The notes under the pieces are model-generated. The model was not told the DNA's origin. It searched no databases and saw nothing but the letters and a program-made list of their open reading frames with translations. A stretch of 64,000 nucleotides of DNA from Lunularia cruciata (lineage: Eukaryota > Streptophyta > Marchantiopsida > Lunulariales > Lunulariaceae): positions 46,018,333 to 46,082,332 of the forward strand of contig OX419756.1 in the NCBI GenBank assembly GCA_948567375.1. The letters are read 5' to 3'. Positions 36,429 through 49,668 of this stretch are shown here, piece after piece. Each line of letters begins with the position of its first letter. Within the stretch, counting starts at the first letter, position 1. The position numbers were made by a program, and so were the translations under genes.

Positions 36429-37191
36429 TGTAATACTCTGAAGACAAGAGAACTCTTCAAGAGAGATACAAGAGAGAAAACACAGATTTCACACTCAATT
36501 TTTCGATGCCAAAGGAACACCTTCTCTTTATTATATAGCAAAGAGGATCCCCTTAATGGAAGCTCCACCCTTGGATCAGACACATGGATTGGTGACTTGT
36601 CAGCAAGCTCCATCCTTGGATTAGTTGTTTGGATGGATGACATGTCAGTCCTTGTCCTATCTAGTTGGTAAAATGGGTTTGACCAAAGAAAATCTTTAGG
36701 GAATCTTCTTGTAGGAAGCTCAGAATTGCATGGGTAAGGTATCGTTGGAAAGCTCTCAATGAGACAAATTATGGGAGGGGGGGGGGGGGGGGGGGGCAAG
36801 TCTTTTTCCTCTAGGGAGCCGGATCTTCCCAATTTTGAGGCCTAATTCATGCATTTAGGCCTCCAAAAATGGCTTTAAAGTTTTTAGGCTATTTTTGGCT
36901 TGTACTCTACTAGTAGAAGTGCTCTTTTGGTGATACCTCTATCTGATCTACATTCTCCATCATGTGTAATATCCTTCCAGATGTCACCACCCCAAGTTTC
37001 ATTTCTAGATCATATGCATAGCTATTGATTCTAAAGTTTACAAGTATGTTTTGGTTTCTGGCCTATGAGTAGAAGTACTGTTTTTGTAATACCTCTAGCT
37101 TATCTACTTAGTCATTCATGTATAAAATCCTTACAAATGTTACCAAACCAAATTTCATCTATAGATCATCTATCTAGCTATTGGTATTACA
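36429..37191 (-). repeat. Solo LTR, family B (copy B3), inside the MULE
   Basis: The minus strand runs TGTAATACC to AGTATTACA and aligns to B1, including the duplicated first segment. No PBS or polypurine tract adjoins. Flanking 5-mers GTGTG and ATGTC agree at only 3 of 5. It contains a G20 run at 36777-36796. Confidence 0.85.
36777..36796 (+). repeat. G20 homopolymer
   Basis: Twenty consecutive G within the B3 LTR; other family B copies have mixed sequence here. Confidence 0.9.
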
Positions 37192-37934
37192 ATGTCTCAC
37201 CATGGAAACAAATCTCTATTGCAAATATGAATGAATGGAATTTAATAAATAAGCCTTGTAGAGACTTAAGAGGTCAAAAGGACAATGCTAAGTTTCCAAG
37301 ATGTGATATTGATTCTAAGGGCAAATAGTGTACTTAATGAGTCTCCACCAAATATTATGTAATTTAAAATAGAATTATCCTTCAAGTCCCAAACTATATT
37401 TCAAGGGGGTCTGAACTGGTTATGGTAAATTTTTTACTAGTAATGAAGAATAATAATCATATCTAGATTCCATGTTGTCATTAAAAGATGGTTCAACTTG
37501 TATGTGAATGATTCACAAATCTCAAATCTGCTCCTTCCACTAAAGCATTGCAGTTTGCATGTTATGTACAAGCAAATATGCATGTTATTAACCAAAGCAA
37601 TTAATGCAATATCATATAGTAAGTCAAAAACTTAAAATTGTGCCTAAACAACATGCAAGCATCCCTTTTTGTAACTTTATAATAGTCTTTAAAAATGTAG
37701 CATTTAAGAGGTCAGGTAAATATTATGATCCAAATTCTAGATTATATTCATGGTTAACTTTGATGTGCTACAAGTGCAAGACATAAGATGCATGTTTCAA
37801 TGGTTCAATTTGGGAGGTTTCAAATGCGCAAGTTCAAAAAAGTCTTTGACTGCATGGCCAAAATTTTCCAATAGTGGTTGTGTATGTCATTTAGACACAA
37901 GAGATAGTGAGCTCACTTGATTGATTGTTTTAGA

Positions 37935-38216
37935 CTAATACTACTATTGGAGGTTGGAATGCAACAACAAAAACAAGATGGTGCTGGAGTTTATTTTTTT
38001 TGTCTCTATGCATGTGTGTTGGTAAGTGTGAGCAACCAAAAAAAGGCACCAAGTCAATACCACTAGTAGAACCTCTAAGGCTTGACATAGCTCACACTCG
38101 ACCCAACTTCCCAAACCAATACAAAGGCCTAGCACCAACTGGGAGTGTTTTTATAAATAATAGTTTGTTGGGGGTATAATTTATGAGCTTGTTAGAGACA
38201 TTTTTGTAAATTCTCC
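37935..38216 (-). repeat. Right terminal inverted repeat of MULE-like element
   Basis: Reverse complement of the left arm with moderate divergence; the outermost 17-18 bases are nearly identical. Confidence 0.85.
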
Positions 38217-38225
38217 TATTTATTA

Positions 38226-40060
38226 ATTAGATATTATATCACAATATGAATCCTTTTCATACAAGTGTATGCTTAGGAAGGATGGTGGATCCTTGGAAAG
38301 TCTTATTCCTTTTGTGTCTTTTATGATCCTCCTTCTTCTCTTTACTACCAACATGACTTCTCATAAGAGAGAGAGTTATTTTCTCCAATCTAGAATTAGT
38401 ACACAACAAAGGAGATCCTTTAAAAGTACCTCTATCTGATATGACTTATCTTTGTGCTCTCTTGTCTAGTATATTGGTTGTATTAGGTTGTGTCTTTCCT
38501 TCCTAGGAAGATGATATACCCAGCATGGATCTTGTATATTAGATTAGGAAACCTTTGTTAACTTGACCATTGAGCTTCACCTTGTAAGCTTGAGAGTCAA
38601 TATGTTAAAGTGGAGTATATGGTCCCCTTTAGGTATTCCTCCTCAATTCCAACTTCCAAAGTGTGAATTAAAGATGGCTTGTGTATTCTAGTGCTAATAA
38701 GGTTCAAGGATTTTATCACACACTTTTTTAGATGCTATCCTTGTAGAGGATATCTTTCATGTTGATAATCTCTCTTTATTGAGAGATATGCAGGTGACAT
38801 TTGGAATATTCTCATCTACTATTTCCCATTGACCAACCTACCTACTTTGCATATTTTTCCCTTCTCAAACCTTTTGACCATATTGAAGACCTTTTGATAG
38901 AAGGATCCCAAGAGTCTTTGGGGATATCAATACACCAAGGATATTTGAGTGTGTGATAAGGTATTGGTTCATTGAGAAAAATCTCTATTGACCTCATGTA
39001 GAGGAATATGCCTACTATATATGGAGGAGATGGCACTTTTTTCTTTTCTCCCATTTAGTGGTGTAGATAGACCGGTCTTGGAAACATATGTGATTGAGGT
39101 GGAGAAGGATCCTTTCCTCTTCATATACTATTGTGGCAAATGAGAGATGGATTGTCTTCACAAGCACAAGATGATCTTCCATCCTTTGGCTCTTTACCTT
39201 TTAAATGGACTCAAGGTTAGAAGATTTCATTGATTGAAAGTCAATTTTAGCACGCAATAAATTATCTTCTAGTTGACACATCCATTTCTTGTGTTACTAG
39301 AGTACATCTTTGCTCTTGTTGTAGTAAGTGTGTAAGCTCTTGGGTCATAGGTTTACCTTGCATTAGGTTACTCTCTTTACAATAAAAAGGTTATGCTTAA
39401 GTTTGGTCCACCCATCTATATATTATGGGTGTGTTGCTATCTTACATGCACAAGAGATCCATATCACTGATGTTTTCTTTTTGGAGGACAAAGTATAACT
39501 ACCCATGATAGCATCATAGATACAGTTTTTACCATGACACAAGAAGAGTGGATATTTCACTCAAGAAAACAATAAGATGCTCTACAAATGGCACGAGTTA
39601 GTGAAGACTTTTATTTGGCTTAAGATGATCAAGTAATGATAGTGGATGTTGTGATTATAGATCACACATGTAGTACAATTCATAAAATTCTAGAGGGATG
39701 ATTACCCATCCCAAGGATGAGTGGTGAGTAGAGCAACAATAGCCAAAGTCTTTAAGTATAGGAGTATGCAATGAGGTCAACTCTTTGTTCTTTTAGCTTT
39801 GGAGTTATATGGAGCAATTGATACATTTTCCACAATTGCACTTACTATGATAGAGTGCACCACTTTCACTTTACTATTTTGTAGTTTAATTTACATAACA
39901 TGTAACCATTGCTCTATACGTAGAACTATTTAGAGCAATCTATAAGGAGCAATCTCCAAATACTATAGTTATATGTAGTCTATATAATTAAGATAGCTCC
40001 ATTCTAGTAAATGTGAGACACATTTTTTCATTCCAACAATATTGGGCATAGCTTTATTTG
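38226..40060 (+). pseudogene. Non-LTR-type reverse transcriptase remnant, plus copy
   Basis: Aligns in inverted orientation to 24480-22560 along most of its length: for example the GGATCCTTGG...AGTC block at 38287, TGGTCCCCTTTAG at 38618 and GATTGAGGTGGAGAAGGATC near 39091. It begins inside the RT region (about 38270), right after the MULE, so it is 5' truncated. No open frame survives. Confidence 0.72.
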
Positions 40061-43000
40061 AAGAATGTGAGTGATTCAATGGATACAAGAGTTGACAAAG
40101 ATAGGACAAGAGCATTGAGGGACATTCATGAGGGTTTTACTACAACTTTGGTCAACTAAAGGATGCATGATATTGTAACCTTAGGAGGGAAATTATGATG
40201 TACAAGCAACAACAAGAACATTAGGTTTAAGCTATGAACTAGTTCCCATATCCAAAACTGCATGGAGATCTTTGTGATCCAAATCAAAATCAAGTTGCAA
40301 GGGTATTTGACCCTTCATATAGGATTGAGGTCATACATAGCATGATTACCTTTGAAATTTAGGGCTCTTAGGGCTAAATTAAAGATTAGAGGTCAACTTA
40401 GGGTTTTAATGGAATAATCATATATTTCAAGGTGCAATCAGGGTTTACACACAAAAATCAAGGAGATAAGAGCAATTTTTTCTGCCAAATTTTAGGTTTT
40501 TGCAATGATTTTTACATTTACTGGTATTTTGACAATGGTATTACAAACATAACTTAGAGCAAGGAGTTTTATGGAGCAAATTTTGAGGCCAACCATGGGA
40601 GCTACTATTATGGACTTCATTGGTGTTGATGTGGATTGTAGCCATACATTACCTTGGAGGAAGGGTAGGATCTCTAATCATCATAGATAGGCCAGTTTGA
40701 CTTTCCTCTCATAGCCCTTATTAGTTTCCATTTCTTTCTTGTCTATCTTTCCTCATTTTTCTCCTTTGTTTGAATACATAGCTTTTTTTTTACTATGTCT
40801 TGCCTTTCTGTTTAGGGTTTTTCTATATACTCTTAGGTGTATATAATTTCAATAGGCTATCTTATTATACCTCTATTCATTGTTCATAGCATAAGGCCTT
40901 GGTAACACTTCTCATCTAGTACTCCATACCCCATACAATGTATGTGTGATTAGTGGTCTATCCATACATTGCCATTTTCAACACACATCCAATATTGCCC
41001 AAGTTATCCATAAGGAGTCCCTTCTATCCCTAGATCATGTCCTTTGTCTATAGGTGGAACTTCATGAGGTGGAACTTACATGTGGTGATTTCTCATATAA
41101 AGGATGACACATCAGTTATCATCCTTATCCATGATCCTCCTACCATAGACCATATTCCCACAAATCCTCCTCCCAATTTGGACCCTGCTTCCACTTCTAC
41201 CATCACAATACCATCATAAGATCATACTCTTCCACTTGGGCCCTCAATACATCCATACATACCACCCCATCAATGCTCTACATAGTCTTCTTTGTGGGTA
41301 AGGATAAGCCTAGCACAGTATACAGAGTGATCTAGATGTTTGCATATGAATGCAGAGGCTACTTTGACTCCTACTCTATTAGACTCCATCCACACTCTAA
41401 TCATATCTCTCCAAGCTCTCCCAATCTCATACTTTTGGTTACACTCTTTGGACCTTATCCAAGCATTCCTTCTAGGTTTGCTTTGACATAGGATGTACAC
41501 AAGGATCCCTATGGCTTTATGGCATCTATTGAGCTCTAAATTCTCCTTGCTCCTATGTGCCATATTGGCAAATGACCAAGAGAGAGATGTCTCCACTTAG
41601 ATCCTATTAGCACTCTTTCCACAATGGACTTTACTTCTTCTAGCCCATAGGGAGCATCATCATATTATAAGATTGCTTGTAGGTCTCCATAGCTCCACAT
41701 CATCCTTCTAGAGGATTATTGCTTTCATTGCTCTTTGATGTTTGGTCAAGTACAAATATGCAATCCAAGCAATATCACATATATAAATACTTTATGTGCC
41801 TTACCTCCATCCACCTACCACTAAGGATCTTTCTTCTTCCTCCATGATTATTAGCTAGATGAGGAGTTATAACTTAAAGAGTACTTCTTTTCTCATGCTA
41901 TACTCCATCCTTTATGTTTCTCAACTGGTAGGCCTTCAAGTATGGTTTTCTAGCACACAAAATATTACCTCTCCTCAAATACTCCAAAATTTTGCTTTCT
42001 CTTTTTGTTTGCTTTTTATTAACATATTTCCTTGTGTTAGGTGCCCCATTTGTGCAACTTGTTATTTGGTGCTTCTAGTCTCCTATCTATTTGAAAGGAG
42101 ATCTTAGATGCACCTCCCATTGCTATCAATAATGTTTTCCTTTGTTTAGTCTCACATACTATTTGCTTATGGCTTTGACACTCTTTTTCATTTCTTTTTT
42201 CTCTTCATTAGCTTTTTGTGGGCTAAAATCTGAGGGGATGGAAGACTTCTATTGGTGGCATTTGAGTATCCTTGGATATCTATCCAGATTGGGTAGTAGT
42301 CCAAGTTGATATCTCCAATACCTTCAATACCATTCCTTGCCAACATTATTTTTTGCTCTTTGCTCAATGTGTGATCAGATTCCCTCCTTGATCCCTTTTG
42401 GTATTGAGACACCTTGTTGTACAACCACCGTAAGACTCTACACTACTTTATGAGAGGTGGTAGTAGCTTTTTCTTCTTGTCTTTTACCATCTATCACATA
42501 TGATACTCATATTGGGAGCCCTTTGGAGGATGTTGTTTGAGTTGTATCTATATTCACACTCAGTTTAGGGACCTTGGGTTTATGAGTCTAGACTCATAAA
42601 TGAAAGGTTTGGAGTCTACACACAATCCTCACTTCCTTTGACTTCACGTTATGATTCTAGTTTCCCATATGGTTTGAGGGTTTTAGGTTCTCCTTTAACA
42701 CATGAGGAATTTTGCAGCTTTTTAATCTTTGATACCCTGCTCTAGGCTATAGCCTATGTTCACCTCCTCCCTTGATTTAGGACTATGCATGTGGTCTATT
42801 CCATTCTTGCATGTTGTTATCTCCCTAGGGCCTCATATTTGGCATGCATGTATCTACATACAGAGGCACTTCTGCACTATTTATGTACATTTGATAGTAC
42901 CATCCACCACACTTTCTCCACTCTCTTAGGGTCAAGCATGCTACCATAGCTATCATATGAGTGGTGTAAGATCTAGATAGCTCTACCCATAGTTATGGCC

Positions 43001-44331
43001 TGATAGGGATTTATAGAGCAAGAGACTATTGCACAAACAGAATATTAGGAGCATGGGCTCTTGTGGTCCCCCTTTTTGGACAATAGATTCTTACACCAAG
43101 CATGTTCTTTTCTATTGGGAACTATCACAATAATGGATTGAAGCATTCATGAATTCCAAGCATATGTCTAATTGGCTCATGATTTGTTACCAAGCGTTGC
43201 ATGTATGACACTCCTCACATTTGTTGACTTTTTATCCCTAAAGTCTAGGAAGATTCAAGCGGATCTCAATGAAAATATGCATAATCACACTCTCATTAGC
43301 ATCCTCATTGATGCACTGCTATCTAGTAGAGCTAGGATTCTCTCTTGTGGAGTGAAGGTTCTAGAGTTGGCTCCAACCTTCTACTTTAATTGACTATTGC
43401 CTTTGAGAAGTTTGCTACAACTTTACAATTGAGATTGGATCTTCTACCTCCAACACTTATAGTGCTCCCAAACCACTATGCATGTGGCTCTCCATATGAC
43501 ATATAGTGCACACATATCTTACATTGTGTAGTAGGTGGAGAGTTCACCAAAATTAATGAGATTGGGTGATGGTTGGATCTACTAGGCCCACCTCCTCATT
43601 GGATGAGACCATATTTTTTTCCATGAATGGTCACTATACCTTGCATGATGTAGTGCCCCTTACAAGTAGAGTCATTGGCATGGGCAGGCATAAAAGCTGG
43701 AGCAGCTACGACCATTGCCCCTTGAAGCAAGGAAGATCATTATGTGCCTTGGCTATCCGTTGATACCTTTGTCTCTTTGGAGGTTGAGATCTTTGGGCAC
43801 TTTCATCATAACTTTGATAGTCCCTTCAAGGAAGTCCCATGAGGTTTCTTCTAAAGGAAAGATGCATTGGCTATCTCTTGAGCTATGCTAACATCCTACT
43901 ATAGGCAATAAGTCCTTGTTACTTTACATTACTTGCTAGCCTTAGGTCTACATGCCCAATAAGCAATAGTAGGAATACCCAACATACATAAAGTCCTCTC
44001 TCCCCACTTACCATATGTAGAACCTCTATCAAACCATTTGAAAGAGACTACTTTCTTCCTTATCTCCTAGGCTTAGGTAGATAGTTTGCATGTCTAGCTA
44101 CTCTCTTAATTTTGTTTCATTTCATTTTTTTGTTTTACCTTTTGGTATTATTGGGCCTCTTTTACACTTGATTGCACCTTGTATTCCTTTTCTTTTTCCT
44201 TTGGAATATTATATCATATGTTTTGAGATTTCATGACTTGATCACTTTTTTTAGGTTTCCCACCATCCCTCATGCATAATGACTTCATACCTTTAAAAGA
44301 TGATTGTTGTCTACTATTGTAGGTTAGGGAC
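40061..44331. other. Unclassified repeat-like DNA
   Basis: AT-rich with scattered short frames on both strands (for example 41270-41596 minus, 43172-43393 plus). A promoter-like segment with TATATAATTTC lies near 40840. Probably old retroelement sequence, but I could not assign a family. Confidence 0.3.
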
Positions 44332-44531
44332 CTATTACTGTACTCTATCATCCCTAGACTAGCTCTATTTATGTAGTTCATTGTCAAACATCTGGAGTGG
44401 CTACTTGTCAATTTTAAAGCATGTATGCTTATTACTCTTTGTCTGTCTATCGTCCTTGAACTTGCTTTGTTTGTGTAGTCCATTGTCAAACATCTAGAGT
44501 GGCCACATGTCAACATTTAAGCCAATATGGC
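44332..44531. repeat. Tandem duplication, ~100-base unit x2
   Basis: Two adjacent copies share CATTGTCAAACATCT and the surrounding order; copies are roughly 75-80 percent alike by eye. A minus-strand frame across it shows the duplicated HSRCLTM peptide, which reflects the repeat rather than a gene. Confidence 0.8.
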
Positions 44532-45246
44532 TGTTATTTGCTAGTAGAGGATGCAAATCTCCTCTACATCTTGAATGAGCTCCCTTACTTACCTTTGCAT
44601 TCTCGTGATATGTGGTTGAGGTGAAAATTTTCCTTGATCTTTGCATTTAAAAATCTTGATTTTCAAATTATATCTTGGAGTTTAAGGTATGGAAATTTGT
44701 GAATTCTAGAATTTTTTTTTAGCTGCACAAATGACCAATCAAAAGGGCATTTTTCTTACTAATGATAAGAACAACAATTCCTAAGTTGTGATAGGTGGCA
44801 TGTGGAAGTGATATTTTGATGATGGTTATCAATTTCCATACAGGAATTTAAGTTTTGAACTTGGCTTGAAAGGGCTCATTATTCCTTGGTTAGTTTCAAA
44901 TAGATTGCTGTTTAGGATATATTTTAGAGGTTTGAACTCAGAGCAACATCAAGCTGATCATTGATGGGTACATGTGTTACCTGATTTGATTAGTGTGCTC
45001 TTTGGTGTGATCATTTAAAGGATTGAGGATTTATGACTTACAAACATTTTTTGTAAGTCAATTTTGTGAAAGTAAGGTGAGCAATTACAAGTAAAGTGTG
45101 CTATTAGGGTCAAAGATAGATATTTTAATTGAACCTATGCTACAAATTGATCCAAGGAATATGCCAGCACATCACCAAGCAATAGAAGGAATTTCATTTT
45201 GCAAAGAACAATGTAGATGCCTCAAGTCCAAACTATTAAACACCTT

Positions 45247-45450
45247 GGACTTGATAGAGCTTAGCTGTGCTAATCTATAGTTTCTAGAAATGTCATCTAT
45301 TTGAATTTTAATTTACCAATCTTTGAAGCCTCCAATTATTAGCAACCAGGACTCAATAGAGCTTAGCTGTGCTGATCTATAGTTTTTAGAAAGGTCACCT
45401 ATTTGAATGTTAATTTACCAATCTTTGAAGCCTCCGTTTACTAGCAATCA
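45247..45450. repeat. Tandem duplication, 102-base unit x2
   Basis: Both units start GGACT..ATAGAGCTTAGC and share AATTTACCAATCTTTGAAGC; period exactly 102 at the unit starts. Confidence 0.9.
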
Positions 45451-45489
45451 TCAGTGTAGAACTGTACATTACCTCATAGAGGACTTCAT

Positions 45490-46400
45490 TTGCTTTACCT
45501 TGCAATTTTCCGTGTTGTGCTTGCAAATAGCAAAGGTATTGGTGTTTCTAGCTCTTGTCAGTAAGCATTAGCTTCAAATTGCCACCCAAACTTCAATCTA
45601 GAAATCTAGAAAGAGTTGTATTTCTAAGCTCATAGTCATTGAAATTCATCCAAGAAGATATTTGTGTTGATTCAAGCCAATTGCAAGAGTAAGGATCAAG
45701 TCTTTACCCACTAAAGTGTAGGAGTTTTTACTATGCATTCCGATGAGACAACTTATGATTTTGAAGTTTTCCAAGTTTACTTGGTATGCATTTCATGTGA
45801 TGCAAAATACAAAGTTTTCATATGTATTTTTAAAATTTCAGGCATAATATTCTCCCTCAATAAAATTTTCTGAAAAATTCATTTATGGTATATAGAGTGA
45901 CTTTTAGTTATGTCTCAACTCCATTTAGGTTCAAACTAAACTATTAAGCTTAAAACCTTATTTTGCATTTTGTGCAACTTTTGTGCAGCTTGCAAGTAGC
46001 ATAGATATTGATGTTTCTAGCCCTTGAGAGATGAAATTGGCTTCATTTCTTGCCACCAAATCTATTCAGAATACTTTATTTGTGTACCTAATATTTATAG
46101 TGACTTTTTGTTATTTTTAGGCTCCATTTAGGTTCAAACTGCACTACTAAGCTTAAAATCTTATTGGGATGTCACACAGCTGTGTTGTGTTTTCAAATAA
46201 CATAGGTGCTATTGTTTCTAGCTCCTAAGAGTAGGCATTGGCTTCATTTTATGCCACCAAATGTATTGAGAATCTATGTTGCTATGGTGCAAAGAAATTC
46301 TTACAACGATTTGTGTATGTAATATTTAGAGTGACTTTTACTTATGTCTTGGCTCATTGTAGATTCAAACTGAACTACCAAGCTTAAAACCTTACTCCTC
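45490..46400. repeat. Diverged tandem repeat, ~200-230-base unit, about 3 copies
   Basis: Recurring blocks in the same order: TTTCTAGCTC (45545, 46012 variant, 46214), a GCTTCA..TGCCACC block, GAGTGACTTTTA (45895, 46331) and AAGCTTAAAACCTTA (45949, 46380, variant 46150). Confidence 0.75.
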
Positions 46401-47080
46401 AAACTTCAACCTTTGTAAAAACCACTAAAATCCTTTTGAACAACATTAATGTTAACCTTCTAAAAGTAAACCTTTGAAAATAGAACCCACATACAACCAA
46501 CCAAAATTTACAAACACCAATCCACCTACTTTATGTCCCTTTTACAACAAGACCAAATTGATAGAGTTCTTGGTTTGGTTTGAAGGTTTACCATATATAC
46601 TAAACTCTTCTCCTAGCCATCTTATGATGGATTGACAAATCTATATTAAAGTTTGTACCACATACATTGATCTCTTCTCCCAACCATCTTATAATGGATG
46701 GGTGAAATCTTTACTTATAGGAAATATATCATCTAAACCAAGTAGCATGCCAATGTGGTACTCCACAGCTTTAGAATGCAAAAAGTGAAAATAGCATTTG
46801 ATCAAAGATCATGATTTCCAAAGTGCAAAGGCCAATGGAGTTTCCAAAAAATGAAAGTAAACCATACTTCAGCTCTTCTACATCACATATACCATGAAAT
46901 AGAAGTATTCATATCTTCCTTTCTGTCTTTGCACAAGTTTTCTATTTATCCTCAGTCCAAGCTTTGTCATATATTCAGTCTAGATATGACTAGCAACTCA
47001 AGAAATGAAAGTTAAGTGAAACTAACAATACAAAGGCAAGCCTAATTATGTACAGATTTACATGTCAGTAAATTACACTA

Positions 47081-47660
47081 GAATCAATTCCTTTTGTTTG
47101 TCCTTCATCATTGCTCTTATCATTTCATTCCAACCTTTCTTTTGTAATGGTAGTAACTATCATAGCGGTTGCTCTACCAAGAGTTCTACCTTCGGAAGTG
47201 ACTTTAATGCAAGTATTGGAACAAACTAACTTCCAATCTTTTCATTTTCTTTCTTCTCATATTCCACCGCTAAGTTAGCATTGACTTGGACGAAATACAT
47301 TGGATCTTACCTTTTTGCTATATCCTTGCTTCTTTCACATTGGCATACTCCATGAGGAAGATAACGCGGTAATATATAATGGAATCACTTCCTTTTGTTT
47401 GTTCCTCATCATTGCTCTTATCATTTGATTCAAACCTTTTTCCCATAGTGCAAAAAATAATTGCAGCGGTGGCTCTGCCTAGAGGTATTCCTTTAATGTA
47501 GGTACTGAAACCAACTTTCCACCAATCTTTTTTTGCTTTGTTTCTTTTCTTATTCCGTCACTAAGTTAGTATTGCCTCGGACATATACTTTGGCTATTAG
47601 ATTTCTACTTTGTGCTTGCTTCTTACAGATTGGTGTACTCCATGAAGAAGATAATGGCTG
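47081..47660. repeat. Tandem duplication, ~301-base unit x2
   Basis: Unit starts GAATCAATTCCTTTTGTTTG (47081) and GAATCACTTCCTTTTGTTTG (47382); unit ends share the CATGARGAAGATAA block (47351, 47641). Confidence 0.9.
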
Positions 47661-49229
47661 GCCAATCCTTCGTAGGTTTCTATCTCCTAGGCGTTACTTT
47701 GCAAGGTAATTTACATGCATTGAGAGTTTATCTTCAACTATTGTACCAACGGTATATTGTCACATTTTTACAGTTGAATTAAAAAGGCACTATGACTAAT
47801 TACCTCTCAAAAGAAATTCTTGAACCAATGACAAAACTATCCAAAACTCAATATAATCAAATGTAAATAATATCACATGATAGTAAAGATATAATAATAC
47901 TCCTTTCTTTCTCTCAAAAGTGGCTATATTTTGTATAGTTACGTATACTCTAAATCTCACCAATAATCACCAATAATCAAGTGTTGGTAACTGTGGTCTT
48001 TGATTTGGTCTCTCTAATACAAGGAGGGGTTTTATTTCTAAATAGTAAACTGTATATATTATTATTTTCACTAGTATTACATTTTCTTGGTTGTCCATGA
48101 CTTCTCACCATCAATGACCACATTATCAAGCTGCATTGGAGAGCTTCACTCAGATACTCATGGGTAGATTATTTTTCAATTCATATATTTGAAAGTTAGT
48201 AAGATGGATGCTTATGTAAATTTTCAAGAATTACCATATATAAACAATCAATAGTGATATTTGATACAAGTTAAATTCAAAACATGAATAGATATCCTAC
48301 TAATTACCATCTTTCTAAATCTTAATAGTATATGGATTTTCTTGTAATTTTCAAGAAATTTCTCATAAACATATTCAAGAGTAGCATTTGATATAATTCA
48401 AATCCAACATATGTCAATAACCTTAATATTATAAACAAATAAGATACATAGATTAGGAGAATAGGAGATGTAGAATACGAGTTGAGTAAACTTCCTCTTG
48501 CCCCACATATAATTGCATATTGTAAATTCTATGGCAGGCGACCATTCCGGACACCAGTATCTCATTTGAAGGCAAAACTTTGATTGTGGTGAGAAAACCA
48601 TAGCCCATAAAGACAAAGTTGCAACTCAAGCACAAAGAAGGCAAAATATTGATGGATTCTTCTCCCACACCCACCTAACATTGGGCAAGCTCTCCTTAAT
48701 TGTCCCGTAATATTATTTACAGCAGCTGAAAAGCTATTTTTGAAACGCCCTAATGTTTTTGATTGTTCGTTCCAATCGTTCCATACCTGTATAACTGTAC
48801 CTTAGTTGCCTTGCGTTACTAAACCCCAATATTAATATATAAAGGCTACTTACTATGCCCATGCGCATGCACGGCGCTTAACCTAGTTTATGCTAAAAGA
48901 ATTGAATGTCGATGGACATTAGGGTAAACTCTCGTTCGTCATTGTTCCTGGCTATTTTATGTCTCCTCCCGGTATATATTTTTCGTATTCATCAATTGTA
49001 TGTTTCAGATTTAATAAGCTGTGTATTAGTGTTGTCCAATTCATGTAACAGAATTATATGTGACCACTCGCTTAGGAGATGATACTGAAAATATGGGTTG
49101 TGATATATGGATCCTAAGCGTTGAAAATACTAACCACCCTTTTGTATCACGCTACCGACGAGTTCCACAGTCGAGTGGCTGGAAAGTATCGAAAGTATTG
49201 GAGCATACTGAAATCAGCAATCGGGCGTA
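47661..49229. other. AT-rich non-coding stretch
   Basis: No gene or element end recognised up to the change in composition near 48700. Confidence 0.35.
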
Positions 49230-49230
49230 A

Positions 49231-49668
49231 TAATATGGGAATAGTGCTGGTGGCCAGACATGCGGATTCTTTGGAGCAAGGTCTACAACTGAGTCTTCCT
49301 CGGATATTGATGAGTACGAAGCCTTGCAAAGCCTGAATTGCGTCGAAGAAGAAATATACTCTCGGAATGAGATGGTAAGGGACACAGACTCTTCAAGAAC
49401 TTCTAGATCTCCCTCAGATTGCAGTTTAGGTGATGAGCATTCCTCGAGCCCCAGTTTCAAGCGATTAGATTGTCTTATCAACGACGAACTGAAGCGAATG
49501 AGAAGTCTGACAAATGTTGATGGAGATGCTCGGGGTCCATCATCAGTTTCACTTTTCAGCCCTATACATTTCCGCCCCCGTCCTGGGAGTAAAAGCGACA
49601 CTAAATCAGCTCTATATCTCAGAGACGCATTCGGGTCGAGTAAGACGACTTCGGAATCACCAATCTAG
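49231..49668 (+). CDS. Candidate exon of unrecognised gene
   Basis: An open frame without ATG runs from a stop near 49228 to the stop at 49668, reading GFFGARSTTESSSDIDEYEA at the start, then acidic and Ser-rich segments and SFKRLDCLINDELKRMRSL. Base composition and codon use resemble the neighbouring ARM-TPR gene rather than the repeats. CCAG at about 49254-49257 is a possible acceptor. It may be the last or an internal exon of a plant gene; I do not recognise a domain. Could also be a gene relic. Confidence 0.3.

Larger units (their letters stand above)
35552..38216. mobile_element. MULE-like TIR DNA transposon, non-autonomous
   Basis: About 280 bases at each end form long inverted repeats (35552-35835 and 37935-38216); the outer ends read GGAAATTTACAAAAATG and, reversed, GGAGAATTTACAAAAATG. 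The flanking 9-mers TCTTTATTA (35543-35551) and TATTTATTA (38217-38225) match at 8 of 9. Long TIRs plus a 9-base target duplication are the hallmark of Mutator-like elements. The interior (about 2.1 kb) has no transposase frame I can recognise and more than a third of it is a nested family B solo LTR. Confidence 0.82.

Noticed and set aside
41270..41596. 108-codon minus-strand frame in the repeat region
   Set aside because: No retroelement or host domain seen; surrounded by unclassified AT-rich repeats.
44214..44516. Repeat-containing protein (duplicated HSRCLTM peptide)
   Set aside because: The peptide repeat follows from the 100-base DNA tandem duplication and the frame has no other support.
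47081..47660. RNA-binding-like peptide on the minus strand of the 301-base repeats
   Set aside because: Only a short MEYAN-type string resembles such a domain; the rest is interrupted by stops.
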